Assembly (NCBI GenBank): GCA_030018455.1
Contig: JASEFU010000001.1
Coordinates: 654,195-718,194, forward strand
DNA from: Dehalococcoidia bacterium
GTDB lineage: Bacteria > Chloroflexota > Dehalococcoidia > DSTF01 > JALHUB01
DNA length: 64,000 nucleotides
Direction: 5' to 3'
The notes under the pieces were generated by a model, which did not search any database, had not been told where the DNA came from, and saw only the letters and a list, made by a program, of their open reading frames with translations. A program made the translations under genes and the position numbers. This document shows, piece by piece, positions 27,756 through 37,884 of this stretch (its first letter is position 1; each line of letters opens with the position of its first letter).

Positions 27756-28654
27756 TACCTCCGGAGCTTCCGGCCGCTGTCCGCGCTCTCTACCCGTTTA
27801 GGAGCAACTACAAACGGGTGAACGGACGCTGGATGCATTACCTCGACGAGGGCGCCGGCGAGCCGATAGTGCTGCTTCATGGCAACCCCACGTGGTCGCT
27901 CCTCTACCGTAACTTCATCCCGCCGCTGGCGGAGCGCTATCGCGTTGTCGCGCCCGACTACGTGGGCTTCGGCCTTTCTGAGAAGCCGGCCGACGAGTCG
28001 GCGTACAGCCTGCGGAACCACACGGCGATCCTAACGTCGCTTCTGGACGGACTGGGGCTGCGGAACGTGACGCTGGTGATGCAGGACTGGGGCGGCCCAA
28101 TTGGGCTCGGCTATGCGCTGGCCCGACGCTCTAATGTCCGCACGCTGGTGATCATGAACACGTGGGCGTTCACCGACGCTTCCCGCTTTCACCGCTCGGT
28201 CTACCCGTGGCGGCTGCTGCACGCGCCCATCTTCGGGCAGTTGCTCTTGAAGCGTCGGAACTTGATGGTGGAGGCCAACCTGGCGATGGGCGTCTTCCAC
28301 AGTGAACGCATTTCGGGAGCCGTGCTGGAAACATACCGCTTCCCGTTTCCCGATTACGACTCCCGCACGGGCATCCTCGCGTTCCCGCGCTCAATACCGC
28401 TGCAGCCCGGCGACGCTGCCTATGAGGTGATGGCCCGGATATCGCGGGGTCTCGGCGACCTGGACGTGCCGGCGAAGATCATCTGGGGAGAGCAGGACAT
28501 CGTCTTCCCCGTGGAGTTAGCGTACAGGTTCCAGGCGGCGTTGCCGCAGGCGGACGAGCCCTACGTTATCCACGAGGCGCGGCATTTTCTTCAGGAGGAC
28601 GCGCCGGAGGAGATAACGGAGCAGATAATGGCGTTCCCGGCATCGATTTCGTAG
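27752..28654 (+). CDS. Haloalkane-dehalogenase-like alpha/beta hydrolase
   Basis: A 300-residue alpha/beta-fold hydrolase with the haloalkane dehalogenase pattern: oxyanion 'HGNPTWS' (43-49, Asn45 a possible halide ligand), nucleophile Asp112 followed by Trp113 in 'VMQDWGGPIG' (second halide ligand), an acid in 'WGEQDIVFP' and catalytic His278 in 'EARHFLQED'. An Asp nucleophile next to Trp is typical for hydrolytic carbon-halogen cleavage rather than for esterases. The ATG at 27752 overlaps the stop of the selenoprotein gene by 4 bases. The physiological substrate is unknown. Confidence 0.85.
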   Translation: MIPPELPAAVRALYPFRSNYKRVNGRWMHYLDEGAGEPIVLLHGNPTWSLLYRNFIPPLAERYRVVAPDYVGFGLSEKPADESAYSLRNHTAILTSLLDGLGLRNVTLVMQDWGGPIGLGYALARRSNVRTLVIMNTWAFTDASRFHRSVYPWRLLHAPIFGQLLLKRRNLMVEANLAMGVFHSERISGAVLETYRFPFPDYDSRTGILAFPRSIPLQPGDAAYEVMARISRGLGDLDVPAKIIWGEQDIVFPVELAYRFQAALPQADEPYVIHEARHFLQEDAPEEITEQIMAFPASIS

Positions 28655-28663
28655 GAGCAGACG

Positions 28664-29068
28664 ATGGAGTTTCTAGACGCGCCGGATGTGGCGCTGGAGC
28701 AGTACCGCAGGGAGCTGGTGCTGCGGGAGCCGAGTTTGCGCCACTACGAGGAGTTCGGCGAGTTCATGCGCCGTCATTTCCGGCTCACGCCGGCGGATGT
28801 CGCTGCCAGACGCAGGGTCTATTTCCGATCAGACGGGGGGCGTCTGTACGAGATCGCGTTTCTCGGCGGCACGGGGGGCGCTTTTCCGAGCGGCCTCGAG
28901 ATCTTCCTCCTGATGCCAGAACTGGAAGCGACGCCGGAGCAGGACGACATCGACGCCGATATCTGGTTTTTCCTCCGGCGCGTCGTCGAGGGGGTAGGCG
29001 GCGAGTGGACGCTGGAGCGGTTCAACCGGATGGTGGGACTGTACGGGCTGCCGTTCACGCCACCCTGA
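28664..29068 (+). CDS. Hypothetical protein in the dehalogenase operon
   Basis: A 134-residue protein of no recognised family. It is predicted to be helical at the start ('ALEQYRRELVLREPSLRHYEEF'), with a central beta-rich part ('RLYEIAFLGGTGG', 'GLEIFLLMPELEA') and a helical end. There is no signal peptide and no cysteine. AGGAG lies 6 bases before the ATG. It starts 9 bases after the hydrolase and 36 bases before the nitroreductase, so co-transcription is very likely. Confidence 0.75.
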   Translation: MEFLDAPDVALEQYRRELVLREPSLRHYEEFGEFMRRHFRLTPADVAARRRVYFRSDGGRLYEIAFLGGTGGAFPSGLEIFLLMPELEATPEQDDIDADIWFFLRRVVEGVGGEWTLERFNRMVGLYGLPFTPP

Positions 29069-29104
29069 GCTGGGCTTGGCGGCCGCGGATGAGGAGGAGC
29101 GAGC

Positions 29105-29620
29105 ATGGAATTCGCAAAGCTGATCGATGAGAGACGCTCGGTGCGCGCCTATCAGCAGAGGGAGGTGGAAGACGACAAGCTGCGGCTGGTGCTCCACGCC
29201 GCGAACCGCGCGCCCTCCGCCGGAGACCTGCAAGCGTACGGCATAGTCGTTGTGCGGGACGGGCAGGCGAAGCGCGCGCTCGCCGGCGCCGCCTACGACC
29301 AGCTTTTCGTGAGCGAGGCGCCGATCGTGCTCGTGTTCCTCGCCCGGCCGTCGCTTTCGGCGGTGAAGTACGGCTCGCGGGGGAGGGCGCTGTACTGCGT
29401 TCAGGACGCGACGATCGCCTGCGCCTACGCGCAGCTCGCAGCGCACGATCTGGGACTGGGCGCGTGCTGGGTGGGCGCCTTCCGCGACGAGGCCGTTTGC
29501 GAGATTGTGGGGTGCTCCTCGGACGAGCTGCCGGTGGCGCTGCTTCCGCTCGGCTATCCGGCGGAGAGGCCGGAACCGACGCCTAGGCGGCGGCTGGAGG
29601 AGCTGGCGCGAAGCATGTGA
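29105..29620 (+). CDS. Nitroreductase family protein
   Basis: A 171-residue FMN-dependent oxidoreductase of the nitroreductase fold. 'IDERRSVRAYQQREVEDDKL' holds the Arg/Ser FMN phosphate contacts, 'APSAGDLQAYGIVVV' the next FMN loop, and 'LGACWVGAFRDEAVCEIVG' plus 'LLPLGYPAE' complete the typical C-terminal pattern. Members reduce nitro, quinone or flavin substrates with NAD(P)H, and one branch removes iodine from tyrosines. The function in this operon is unknown. A GGAGGAG Shine-Dalgarno precedes the ATG. Confidence 0.88.
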   Translation: MEFAKLIDERRSVRAYQQREVEDDKLRLVLHAANRAPSAGDLQAYGIVVVRDGQAKRALAGAAYDQLFVSEAPIVLVFLARPSLSAVKYGSRGRALYCVQDATIACAYAQLAAHDLGLGACWVGAFRDEAVCEIVGCSSDELPVALLPLGYPAERPEPTPRRRLEELARSM

Positions 29621-29913
29621 AGAAAGACAGCGAGGCGCTCGGGGTGCCGCTGATGTGGGGCCGCCGCCGGGTGCCTGCGGCCCCCTGAGCCTGCTGCGCA
29701 GGCTCCGCCCGCTGCGCGGGCGCGGCGGCCCCACACCCACGTTACCCGCGTCGCGTGCGTTCCACACCCCGGAATCGCCACGCCGCCCGCATCAGAAACC
29801 GGGCCATTCGCCTCGGGGAGGCGCGAATCGATGCTCTCCCTGCCTTGCTTGCGATGCCCTGTACTTGACGCGCCTTTCTCTTCCTGATACAGATATCTCT
29901 GTAAACTGGTGGC
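29621..29913. other. Intergenic region before the MacAB-like genes
   Basis: It holds no gene. It contains a GC-rich direct/inverted stretch (29665-29735, 'gctgcgcaggctccgcccgctgcgcgggc' type) and, near the end, TTGACG (29865) and TAAACT (29902-29907). The TAAACT lies 6 bases before the GTG at 29914 and may be a -10 box for a leaderless message. Confidence 0.4.
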
Positions 29914-31947
29914 GTGGGCGGAGGCATGCAGCAACCGGAATTACACGACCTCGAACCGAATCGGCGTTGGCGCGTTTTGGTGTTCCTTCTTGCCCTTGTC
30001 GCGGCGGCTGTTTGCGCCTTCCTCGTGCAGCGCTTCTTCTTCGCCGAAGGCGGCACGAAAGAACAGCCCTTCGAGCCCTACACCGTCGGCACCATGACCC
30101 TTCGCGCCCAGATGATCACCTCCGGCATCGCCGTCGCCGAAAACGAGGCCGCCCTCACCTTTCCCGTGCCCGGCCGGGTGAAGGAGATCCACGTCAAGCT
30201 CGGCGACGAGGTCAAGGCGGGGCAAACCCTGATCTCCATCGAGGCCGATGAGCTGGAAAATGCAGTGAAAACCGCCCAATCGGGCCTCGAGGCGGCGCGC
30301 CTCCGTCTCCGAAAACTGAAAGAGGGCGCTACCACCGCCGAACTCAGCGCCGCCGAGGACGCCGTCACAAGCGCGCGCAGCGCTCTCACCAAGGCCGAGA
30401 ACGACCTCTCCGATGCGCTCGACCCCCCGGACGAACCGGAGCTGACCGCAGCCGAAGAGGCCGTCGCCCGCGCCAAGGCAGCGCTCTCGTCCGCTGAAAG
30501 CCAGCTCAACACCCTCCTGAACGGCGCCTCCGACGCCGACCTCGCCGCCGCCGAAGCAAGAGTCGTCGAAGCGGAGACCGCGCTGTCGCGGGCGATCAGG
30601 ACGCGCGACAACGCCGAAGAAGACCAGGAGAACTCCCAGAGCGCCTTCGAGTACGCCGCCGAACGCTACTGCGAGGTCGAAGGGTCCCTTCAAGACGTCT
30701 GCATCGATATGGAAAGCAATGACTACCAGGAGCCGCTCACCAGCGACCAGATAGACGACCTCCTCGAACACATCCAGCCGGAGCCGACCCCCACCAAAAC
30801 GCCGGGACCCACACCCACCCACACCCCCACCGCTACCCCCGTACCCACCGGCGAACCGACTCCTACCCGCACGCCCCGGCCCACCGCCGAGCCCCTCACC
30901 GATCTTGAAGAAGTCACGCGCGACCTCGTCTACGCCAGCACCAACTACCGCAACTCCATCACGTCGCTCGAGACGGCTGAGGAATCGGTGCTGACGGCGG
31001 AAGCGGCGCTCTACGCCGCCGAGCTCGCGCTGGACGAGCTGAGGGAGGGCGCCTCGGCCGAAGACATCGCCGCTGCCGAGGACGCCGTGGCGTCCGCGCG
31101 CGCCGCTCTCGCCGCCAGCCAGGCCGCCCTCGACGAACTTGTCTTCGGCCCCACCGAACGCACAATCGCCAATCTGCGCGCGGCCGTAAACTCCGCGCGC
31201 GCCGGCCTCGAAGCCGCCATCGACGCCCGCTCGGAACTGCTCGACGGCGCGACCGCTACCGAGATGGCGCTCCAGGAGGAAGAGGTGCGCCAGGCGGAAC
31301 TCGCGCTTGAAAAGGCGCAGAAGGCGCTCGACGACACACGCCTCGTCTCGCCCTTCGACGGCGTCGTCGCCGCTCTGTCAGTCAAGGTGGGCGAATTCGT
31401 TTCCACCGCTTCCGCCACCCCCGCCGTCACCATCCTGACCCCCGGCCTGCTTGCCTTCGAGCTCAACGTCGGCGAAACAGAGCTGCCAAGCATCAAGGTT
31501 GGTCAGGTGGGAGGCGTCATCTTCGATGCCATACCCGGCAAGGTCTATCCCGTGCGCGTGTACGCGGTCGGCCTCGCGCCCGAAACGCAACAAGGAGTCA
31601 TCATCTACAAGGTCAAGTGTCAGATACTCGGCGACATCAATCAGGGCGAGGGCCCCAGGCCGGCGCCAGGAATGAACGGTTCCGCGTCGATCATTACCGA
31701 GCAACGGGCCGACGTTGTCGCTGTGCCCAGCGCGGTCATTCGGAGCCGGGGAGGAGAAAAGGTGGTCGAGGTCGTGGTCGATGGAAAGGTTGAGATGAGG
31801 CCTGTCCAGACCGGACTGAGCGACGGCGACAACACCGAGATAACCAGCGGCCTCAGTGTAGGTGACGTGGTGGCTCTGCGCGGGGCGGCGGCGGCGAAAA
31901 ACGCAGGCAATGAGAACAAGGAGGAGCTGCCCGAAGGGATCCGATAA
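29914..31947 (+). CDS. MacA/HlyD-type efflux adaptor with Pro/Thr-rich insertion
   Basis: A 677-residue membrane fusion protein. TM helix at about 23-40 ('[19 protein letters not shown]'), then the first half of the lipoyl domain ('[24 protein letters not shown]'), a very long alpha-helical coiled-coil region (about 105-475), the second lipoyl half ('[17 protein letters not shown]'), a beta-barrel and a membrane-proximal domain. Inside the coiled coil, at about 289-330, lies a low-complexity (TP)n-rich stretch. Normal MacA proteins are about 370 residues. The start is uncertain: the GTG at 29914 or the ATG at 29926; neither has a good Shine-Dalgarno. It is operonic with the ATPase and permease that follow. 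Confidence 0.88.
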   Translation: MGGGMQQPELHDLEPNRRWRVLVFLLALVAAAVCAFLVQRFFFAEGGTKEQPFEPYTVGTMTLRAQMITSGIAVAENEAALTFPVPGRVKEIHVKLGDEVKAGQTLISIEADELENAVKTAQSGLEAARLRLRKLKEGATTAELSAAEDAVTSARSALTKAENDLSDALDPPDEPELTAAEEAVARAKAALSSAESQLNTLLNGASDADLAAAEARVVEAETALSRAIRTRDNAEEDQENSQSAFEYAAERYCEVEGSLQDVCIDMESNDYQEPLTSDQIDDLLEHIQPEPTPTKTPGPTPTHTPTATPVPTGEPTPTRTPRPTAEPLTDLEEVTRDLVYASTNYRNSITSLETAEESVLTAEAALYAAELALDELREGASAEDIAAAEDAVASARAALAASQAALDELVFGPTERTIANLRAAVNSARAGLEAAIDARSELLDGATATEMALQEEEVRQAELALEKAQKALDDTRLVSPFDGVVAALSVKVGEFVSTASATPAVTILTPGLLAFELNVGETELPSIKVGQVGGVIFDAIPGKVYPVRVYAVGLAPETQQGVIIYKVKCQILGDINQGEGPRPAPGMNGSASIITEQRADVVAVPSAVIRSRGGEKVVEVVVDGKVEMRPVQTGLSDGDNTEITSGLSVGDVVALRGAAAAKNAGNENKEELPEGIR

Positions 31948-31967
31948 GGAGTGGTTGAGAAGGCAGC

Positions 31968-32702
31968 ATGATCAGGCTTACCGATATCAGCAAGGTCTAC
32001 CGGACAGGCGACGTTCCGATCTACGCCCTCCGCTCCATCAGCCTGGAGATACAGGACGGCGAGTTCGTGGCCATAATCGGGCCCTCCGGTTCGGGCAAGT
32101 CGACGGTCATGAACATCATCGGATGTCTCGATGTCCCTTCGGCGGGGAAGTATTATCTGGACGGGTACGAGGTCAGCACCCTTGGCGACAACGCCCTCGC
32201 CACCATCCGCAACCGGAAGATCGGCTTTGTCTTCCAGAGCTTCAACCTCCTGCCGCGCCTCACCGCCGTCGAGCAGGTCGAAGTGCCCCTCACGTACCGC
32301 GGGACCCGAAACCGGCGCCGGATAGCGAAGCAGGCTCTCGCCGACGTCGGCCTCGCGAACCGGATCCATCACAGGCCCACGCAACTCTCCGGCGGCGAGC
32401 AACAGCGCGTCGCCATCGCCCGCGCCATTGTCGGACGGCCCTCCATTTTGCTTGCTGACGAGCCGACCGGCGCGCTGGACACGGCTACCAGCGTCGAAAT
32501 AATGCGCATCTTCGAGAGCCTCAACCGTGAGCTGGGCATGACCGTCGTCTTCGTCACCCACGACATGGAAGTGGCCGACCACACCCGCAGGATCGTTAGA
32601 TTGCGTGACGGACAGATTGTCGGAGACGAGGCGAACTTTCCCAGGCCCATCCCCGCCCCCGAGCCCGTCGGGCAGGCGGTCGGTGGTATGGAACCCTTCT
32701 GA
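31968..32702 (+). CDS. ABC transporter ATP-binding protein (MacB/LolD type)
   Basis: A 244-residue ATPase of the MacB/LolD/FtsE group. Walker A is 'GPSGSGKST', the Q loop 'GFVFQSFNLLPRLTA', the signature 'LSGGEQQRVAIARAI', Walker B 'ILLADEPTGALD' and the H switch 'VVFVTHDMEVADH'. It starts 20 bases after the adaptor with AGAAGG in front of the ATG. It powers the MacB-like permease encoded next, probably for export of a peptide, lipid or drug. Confidence 0.95.
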   Translation: MIRLTDISKVYRTGDVPIYALRSISLEIQDGEFVAIIGPSGSGKSTVMNIIGCLDVPSAGKYYLDGYEVSTLGDNALATIRNRKIGFVFQSFNLLPRLTAVEQVEVPLTYRGTRNRRRIAKQALADVGLANRIHHRPTQLSGGEQQRVAIARAIVGRPSILLADEPTGALDTATSVEIMRIFESLNRELGMTVVFVTHDMEVADHTRRIVRLRDGQIVGDEANFPRPIPAPEPVGQAVGGMEPF

Positions 32703-32711
32703 TTTCCGCCG

Positions 32712-33977
32712 GTGAACGTTCTCGATACGATCCCCATCGCGATTCGCGCCCTGGCCGCCAACAAGCTGCGGTCGTCGCTCACCATGTTGGGCATCATCAT
32801 CGGCGTGGGCGCCGTCATCGCTTTGATGGCCGCCGGTCAGGGCGCCCAAAAGGGCATCACCGACCGCATCAGAGGCCTGGGCAGCAACCTTCTCTTCATC
32901 CGCCCCGGCCAAGCCCAGGATGCTAGCGGAAATCCCACCGGGGGAAGCGTCTATACCCTGGTGAGCGCCGACGGCGACGCGATCAACGATCCGGAGCGGT
33001 TCCCCTATGTGGAGAGCGTCACGTCTCAGGTGTTCTTTGAGGCCCCCGTCAGCAGCGGCGGGAACAGCATGACCGTCAACTGCACGGGCGTCACCCCTGA
33101 CTACCAGTTCACGCGCGACCACTACGTCGCCAGGGGGCAGTTCATCAGTGACGAAGACGTAACCCGAAAGGGTCTTGTGGCGGTCCTGGGAGCCAACGTG
33201 GCCGAGGAGTTGTTCGGCGATATCGACCCCATCGGCAAGCAAGTCAGGATGACGGTGGGGGCGTTCCGCATCTACTTCAGCTTCAGTTTTCGCGTCATCG
33301 GCGTGATGGAGCGCAAGGGCGCCACCGCCACCGGCGACGAAGACGACCTCATGCTCATCCCTCTGCCGACGATGCAGGCGCGCATCCCGTACATCAGACA
33401 TCCCAAGGGGCTAAGCAACGTCCATCAGATCACGGTAAAGGTGACCGACTCAAGCAAATTCGAGCAGGCCAAGGAGGAGATAGCGGCGCTACTGAGAGAA
33501 CGCCATAACGTCACCAAAGACGATTTCACAATCCGCTCTCAGGAAGACCTTGTGGCCACAGTCACCGAAGTCTCCCAGACCCTGACTGTCCTCCTCGGCA
33601 GCATAGCCGGCATTTCTCTCGTTGTGGGCGGCATCGGCATTATGAACATCATGCTCGTTTCCGTGACTGAGAGGACGCGCGAGATCGGCATCCGCAAGGC
33701 GCTCGGGGCCAAGAGGGCGGACATCCTCTTTCAGTTCATCGTGGAAGCGTTGACGGTCACACTGCTCGGAGGGATGACAGGCATCCTCCTCGGCGTCTTG
33801 GCGGCGCGTCTCGCCGACGGGCAGCACGTCTTTGGCCGTGACCTCCACACTGCCGTGACGCCGTTCTCTATCATCGTCGCCTTCACCGTCTCCGTCGGCA
33901 TCGGGCTGTTCTTCGGGATCTATCCCGCATACAGCGCCTCGCGCCTGAACCCGATAGAGGCCCTCCGTCACGAGTAG
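32712..33977 (+). CDS. ABC transporter permease (MacB type)
   Basis: A 421-residue permease. The N-terminal TM ('LTMLGIIIGVGAVIALMAAG') is followed by a large extracellular MacB-PCD domain (about 45-275) and three C-terminal helices with the FtsX signature 'IMNIMLVSVTERTREIGIRKALGAKRADIL'. The start is GTG. In E. coli MacB the ATPase and the permease are fused; here they are separate genes, as in many monoderm bacteria. No outer-membrane TolC gene is nearby. Confidence 0.95.
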   Translation: MNVLDTIPIAIRALAANKLRSSLTMLGIIIGVGAVIALMAAGQGAQKGITDRIRGLGSNLLFIRPGQAQDASGNPTGGSVYTLVSADGDAINDPERFPYVESVTSQVFFEAPVSSGGNSMTVNCTGVTPDYQFTRDHYVARGQFISDEDVTRKGLVAVLGANVAEELFGDIDPIGKQVRMTVGAFRIYFSFSFRVIGVMERKGATATGDEDDLMLIPLPTMQARIPYIRHPKGLSNVHQITVKVTDSSKFEQAKEEIAALLRERHNVTKDDFTIRSQEDLVATVTEVSQTLTVLLGSIAGISLVVGGIGIMNIMLVSVTERTREIGIRKALGAKRADILFQFIVEALTVTLLGGMTGILLGVLAARLADGQHVFGRDLHTAVTPFSIIVAFTVSVGIGLFFGIYPAYSASRLNPIEALRHE

Positions 33978-34015
33978 CCCCCGGCCTGTGAACGGCGTTT
34001 TTCGTGGCTCGGCCG

Positions 34016-34678
34016 TCAGATTGCCCCCGTCCCTGCGTCGCCCGCATCTGCGGACAGCAGCCTCCTGCGAAAGAAGTCGGCAACGTGTGCGGCTGCCACT
34101 CCCGCCTTTCCCGACCAGAAATGGTCGGCGCCGGGGACGACGATTATCTCCTGCTCGGCGAAAGACTGCGGCGCGACTGCTGAGAGGCCGCTTGCAGGGG
34201 CAATGCCGTCGCGGTCGCCGAACACAAAGAGGGTGGGGCAGCGGGGTAGGGGCGAGGTACCGCCCATGGCCAAAGGCGGCGAGACGGCGGCCAGCGCCCG
34301 CACCCGTTCGTCGATCGTGGAGAGGGCGACGATGGCGCCGAAAGAGTACCCGGCCAGCCCTAGTGCGCCGGCGCGTAGCGAGGGCCATTTCGCAAGGAAG
34401 CCGAGGGCCGCCCGCGCGTCCTGCTGCTCATCGAGCCCGCCGCCGAACGAGCCCTCGCTCTCCCCTGTGCCGCGGAAGTTGAAGCGGAGCGCGGCGATCC
34501 CGCCCGCGACGAGAGCCTCGCATACGGCGACGACAACCGAGTTGTGCATGTCGCCGCCGTACAGGGGGTGGGGGTGGCAGACGGCGACGCCGGGAAACGG
34601 AGGCGCGCCTTCCGGGAGGTGGAGCGCGCCTTCCAGCCTCAGCTTCCCCGCCGCGAACGTGACCGGTTCAATGGCCAT
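34016..34678 (-). CDS. Alpha/beta hydrolase (dienelactone-hydrolase-like)
   Basis: A 220-residue serine hydrolase. It has 'AVCHPHPLYGGDMHNSVV' near the N-terminus, 'ALRFNFRGTGESEG', the nucleophile elbow 'GLAGYSFGA' (GxSxG), an acid in 'FVFGDRDGIAP' and the catalytic His in 'PGADHFWSG'. This set is typical of the small 'alpha/beta superfamily, PHPLYGG' hydrolases whose substrate is unknown. The start ATG at 34678 is preferred; longer frames upstream lack the conserved domain. It lies 88 bases downstream of marR-1 on the same strand and may be regulated by it. Confidence 0.85.
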   Translation of the reverse strand: MAIEPVTFAAGKLRLEGALHLPEGAPPFPGVAVCHPHPLYGGDMHNSVVVAVCEALVAGGIAALRFNFRGTGESEGSFGGGLDEQQDARAALGFLAKWPSLRAGALGLAGYSFGAIVALSTIDERVRALAAVSPPLAMGGTSPLPRCPTLFVFGDRDGIAPASGLSAVAPQSFAEQEIIVVPGADHFWSGKAGVAAAHVADFFRRRLLSADAGDAGTGAI

Positions 34679-34766
34679 TTCGATGCATGTAGACGGTTGA
34701 AGACCGGCCGTCGGTCTCCATGGTCCGCGCCGGCCCGAGGACTTGTCGTCGCCTTTTCGCCGGCTG

Positions 34767-35231
34767 CTAGAGCCGTGAGATATTCTGCCGGAACTTGGCG
34801 AGGAGGGCTTTGAACTGCTCCCTCTCCTCGGGCGTGAACACGGCAAAGAGTTCTTCGCGGATGTCCCGCCACATGTCGCGGATGGAATCGCGCGTCTTCC
34901 TCCCCTTGTCGGTCATCCTGACAAGCACCTTGCGGCGGTCTCGCGGGTCCTGGAGCCGCTCGACAAGCCCCCGTTCGCACATGCGGTCGAGCAACGTGGT
35001 CATGCTGGGGCTTTCCTGGAGAAGGAAGCGGGCGAGCGCTGTCACCGACAGGGGACGTCCCGCGGCCTCATCGAGAGCGACGAGGACGATCGCCTGCGGG
35101 ATCGTGATCTTAGCCCGCGCCAGCGTTCGTTCCGTCTCCTTGCGCATGATCATATAAGCTGTGTAGAGGGAGGCCCACTCTCCGCGATCGGCTGGAGGCG
35201 GTCGTTCGTTCGCCACGTCGCTGTCCCTCAT
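34767..35231 (-). CDS. MarR-family transcriptional regulator
   Basis: A 154-residue winged-helix regulator. 'ITIPQAIVLVALDEAAGRPLSV' leads into the recognition helix 'SPSMTTLLDRMCERGLVERL', and the beta wing is 'DPRDRRKVLVRMTDKGRK', the family's DxR..K signature. The ATG at 35231 is used; the open frame extends further upstream without homology. It is divergent from a second MarR gene across an AT-rich gap. MarR proteins usually repress themselves and neighbours and release DNA on binding a phenolic or oxidant ligand; the ligand is unknown. Confidence 0.88.
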   Translation of the reverse strand: MRDSDVANERPPPADRGEWASLYTAYMIMRKETERTLARAKITIPQAIVLVALDEAAGRPLSVTALARFLLQESPSMTTLLDRMCERGLVERLQDPRDRRKVLVRMTDKGRKTRDSIRDMWRDIREELFAVFTPEEREQFKALLAKFRQNISRL

Positions 35232-35462
35232 TCGCCCTTGTCGCGATCTTGTTCTAAAGGATGAAGCGTAACGTGTTAAAAGTGAGTATGCTACTTGACA
35301 CAAAACATATACCCTATTACTAATTAAAAGCAATAGCCTATATTCGATGCAATCGCGCAGGCGGTTTCTCAACATAAGCTTGCCTTCGCGTTGCGGAACG
35401 GGTAGAGGGCGACAGCGGCAGGATCGGCGTAGATGTCTTAGTTAGACGATGGAGGAGAGCTT
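35232..35462. promoter_or_regulatory. AT-rich divergent promoter region of two marR genes
   Basis: The segment 35275-35345 is far more AT-rich than its surroundings. On the plus strand TTGACA (35295-35300) is followed after 17 bases by TACTAA (35318-35323). No clear MarR operator palindrome was seen. Confidence 0.45.
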
Positions 35463-35963
35463 GTGACGACCGGAACCCCCTATCCCAAGGCAGTAGATGT
35501 GGACAAGATCAAGGGCTTGGGCGAATGGCGCGCTCTTTACCAGGCGTATAACGCCGTGTTCAAGCTGCAGGAGCTTGCTCTCATATCGCAGGGGATATCG
35601 CTGCCGCAACTGCAACTCCTTGGGCTGCTCGCCATGGAGCAGCGCCCGCTGGCCATTAGCGAGCTGGCGATCTGGATGGTGAAGGAGCCCAACAGCCTCA
35701 CCGGCCTCGTTGACCGGGCGGAGGCGAAAGGCTGGGTGCACACCCACGGCGACCCCAAGGACAGGCGCAAGCGGCTTGTCGAGTTCACGGAGGCCGGTGT
35801 CCGCAAGTTCGAGGAGGCGTTCAATCTCTCGAACAAGGTGGCCGGAAAGATATTCGGCAATCTTTCGGCGAGCGAACTGAGCCAGTTCCGCGCCGCCTGC
35901 CAGAAGGTGCGCGACGCCGCTCTCGGCGAGATGAGGAACCGTCCCGGTTTCAAAGTCAGATAA
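35463..35963 (+). CDS. MarR-family transcriptional regulator
   Basis: A 166-residue winged-helix regulator. 'AISELAIWMVKEPNSLTGLV' covers the DNA-reading helix and 'HGDPKDRRKRLVEFTEAG' the wing. The start is GTG with GGAGGAG upstream. It differs clearly from the MarR protein encoded on the other side of the gap, so the two are not a recent duplication. It is followed by the CIRCE-controlled groEL, from which it is separated by 235 bases holding a promoter. Confidence 0.85.
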   Translation: MTTGTPYPKAVDVDKIKGLGEWRALYQAYNAVFKLQELALISQGISLPQLQLLGLLAMEQRPLAISELAIWMVKEPNSLTGLVDRAEAKGWVHTHGDPKDRRKRLVEFTEAGVRKFEEAFNLSNKVAGKIFGNLSASELSQFRAACQKVRDAALGEMRNRPGFKVR

Positions 35964-36100
35964 TCGCTTTGTGAATCAAGCGCCGGCGCCGGCGTCCTCT
36001 TGACGGGCGCCGGCGCCCCTGTTCGACGCCGCCCTGGAGACGCCGTTCTTGCGCGCGTCTCCGCTCACCTCTTGCATTTCTCGATTCCGTCGGCTAAAAA

Positions 36101-36106
36101 TATAAT
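36101..36106 (+). promoter_or_regulatory. -10 box of groEL
   Basis: A perfect TATAAT ending 2 bases before the CIRCE element. The -35 side is weak. HrcA bound at CIRCE would overlap the transcription start. Confidence 0.6.
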
Positions 36107-36108
36107 GG

Positions 36109-36135
36109 TTAGCACTCTCCCCTCAGGAGTGCTAA
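36109..36135 (+). promoter_or_regulatory. CIRCE operator of groEL
   Basis: TTAGCACTC, 9-base spacer, GAGTGCTAA. The arms are identical to those upstream of hrcA, and only the spacer differs. It is the expected binding site of the HrcA encoded at 12625. Confidence 0.95.
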
Positions 36136-36195
36136 AGTGTGTGTGAGAGCCTATCCCTGAAGGCAATAAGACCCATACTACACAACAAGGAGTGA

Positions 36196-37809
<1,614 letters not shown>

Positions 37810-37836
37810 ACGCGTATTGCCGAACAGACCGTAGTA

Positions 37837-37858
37837 GGGGCGCACGGCTGTGCGCCCC
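37837..37858. terminator. Bidirectional terminator-like hairpin after groEL
   Basis: A 9-bp perfect stem GGGGCGCAC/GTGCGCCCC with a 4-base loop, followed on the plus strand by TATTTGT. It lies between convergent genes (groEL and the exported protein at 37885). It also belongs to the 'gtagtaggggcgca' palindromes seen in intergenic regions of related genomes. Confidence 0.65.
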
Positions 37859-37884
37859 TATTTGTATCCCACTAGGAAGACGCT

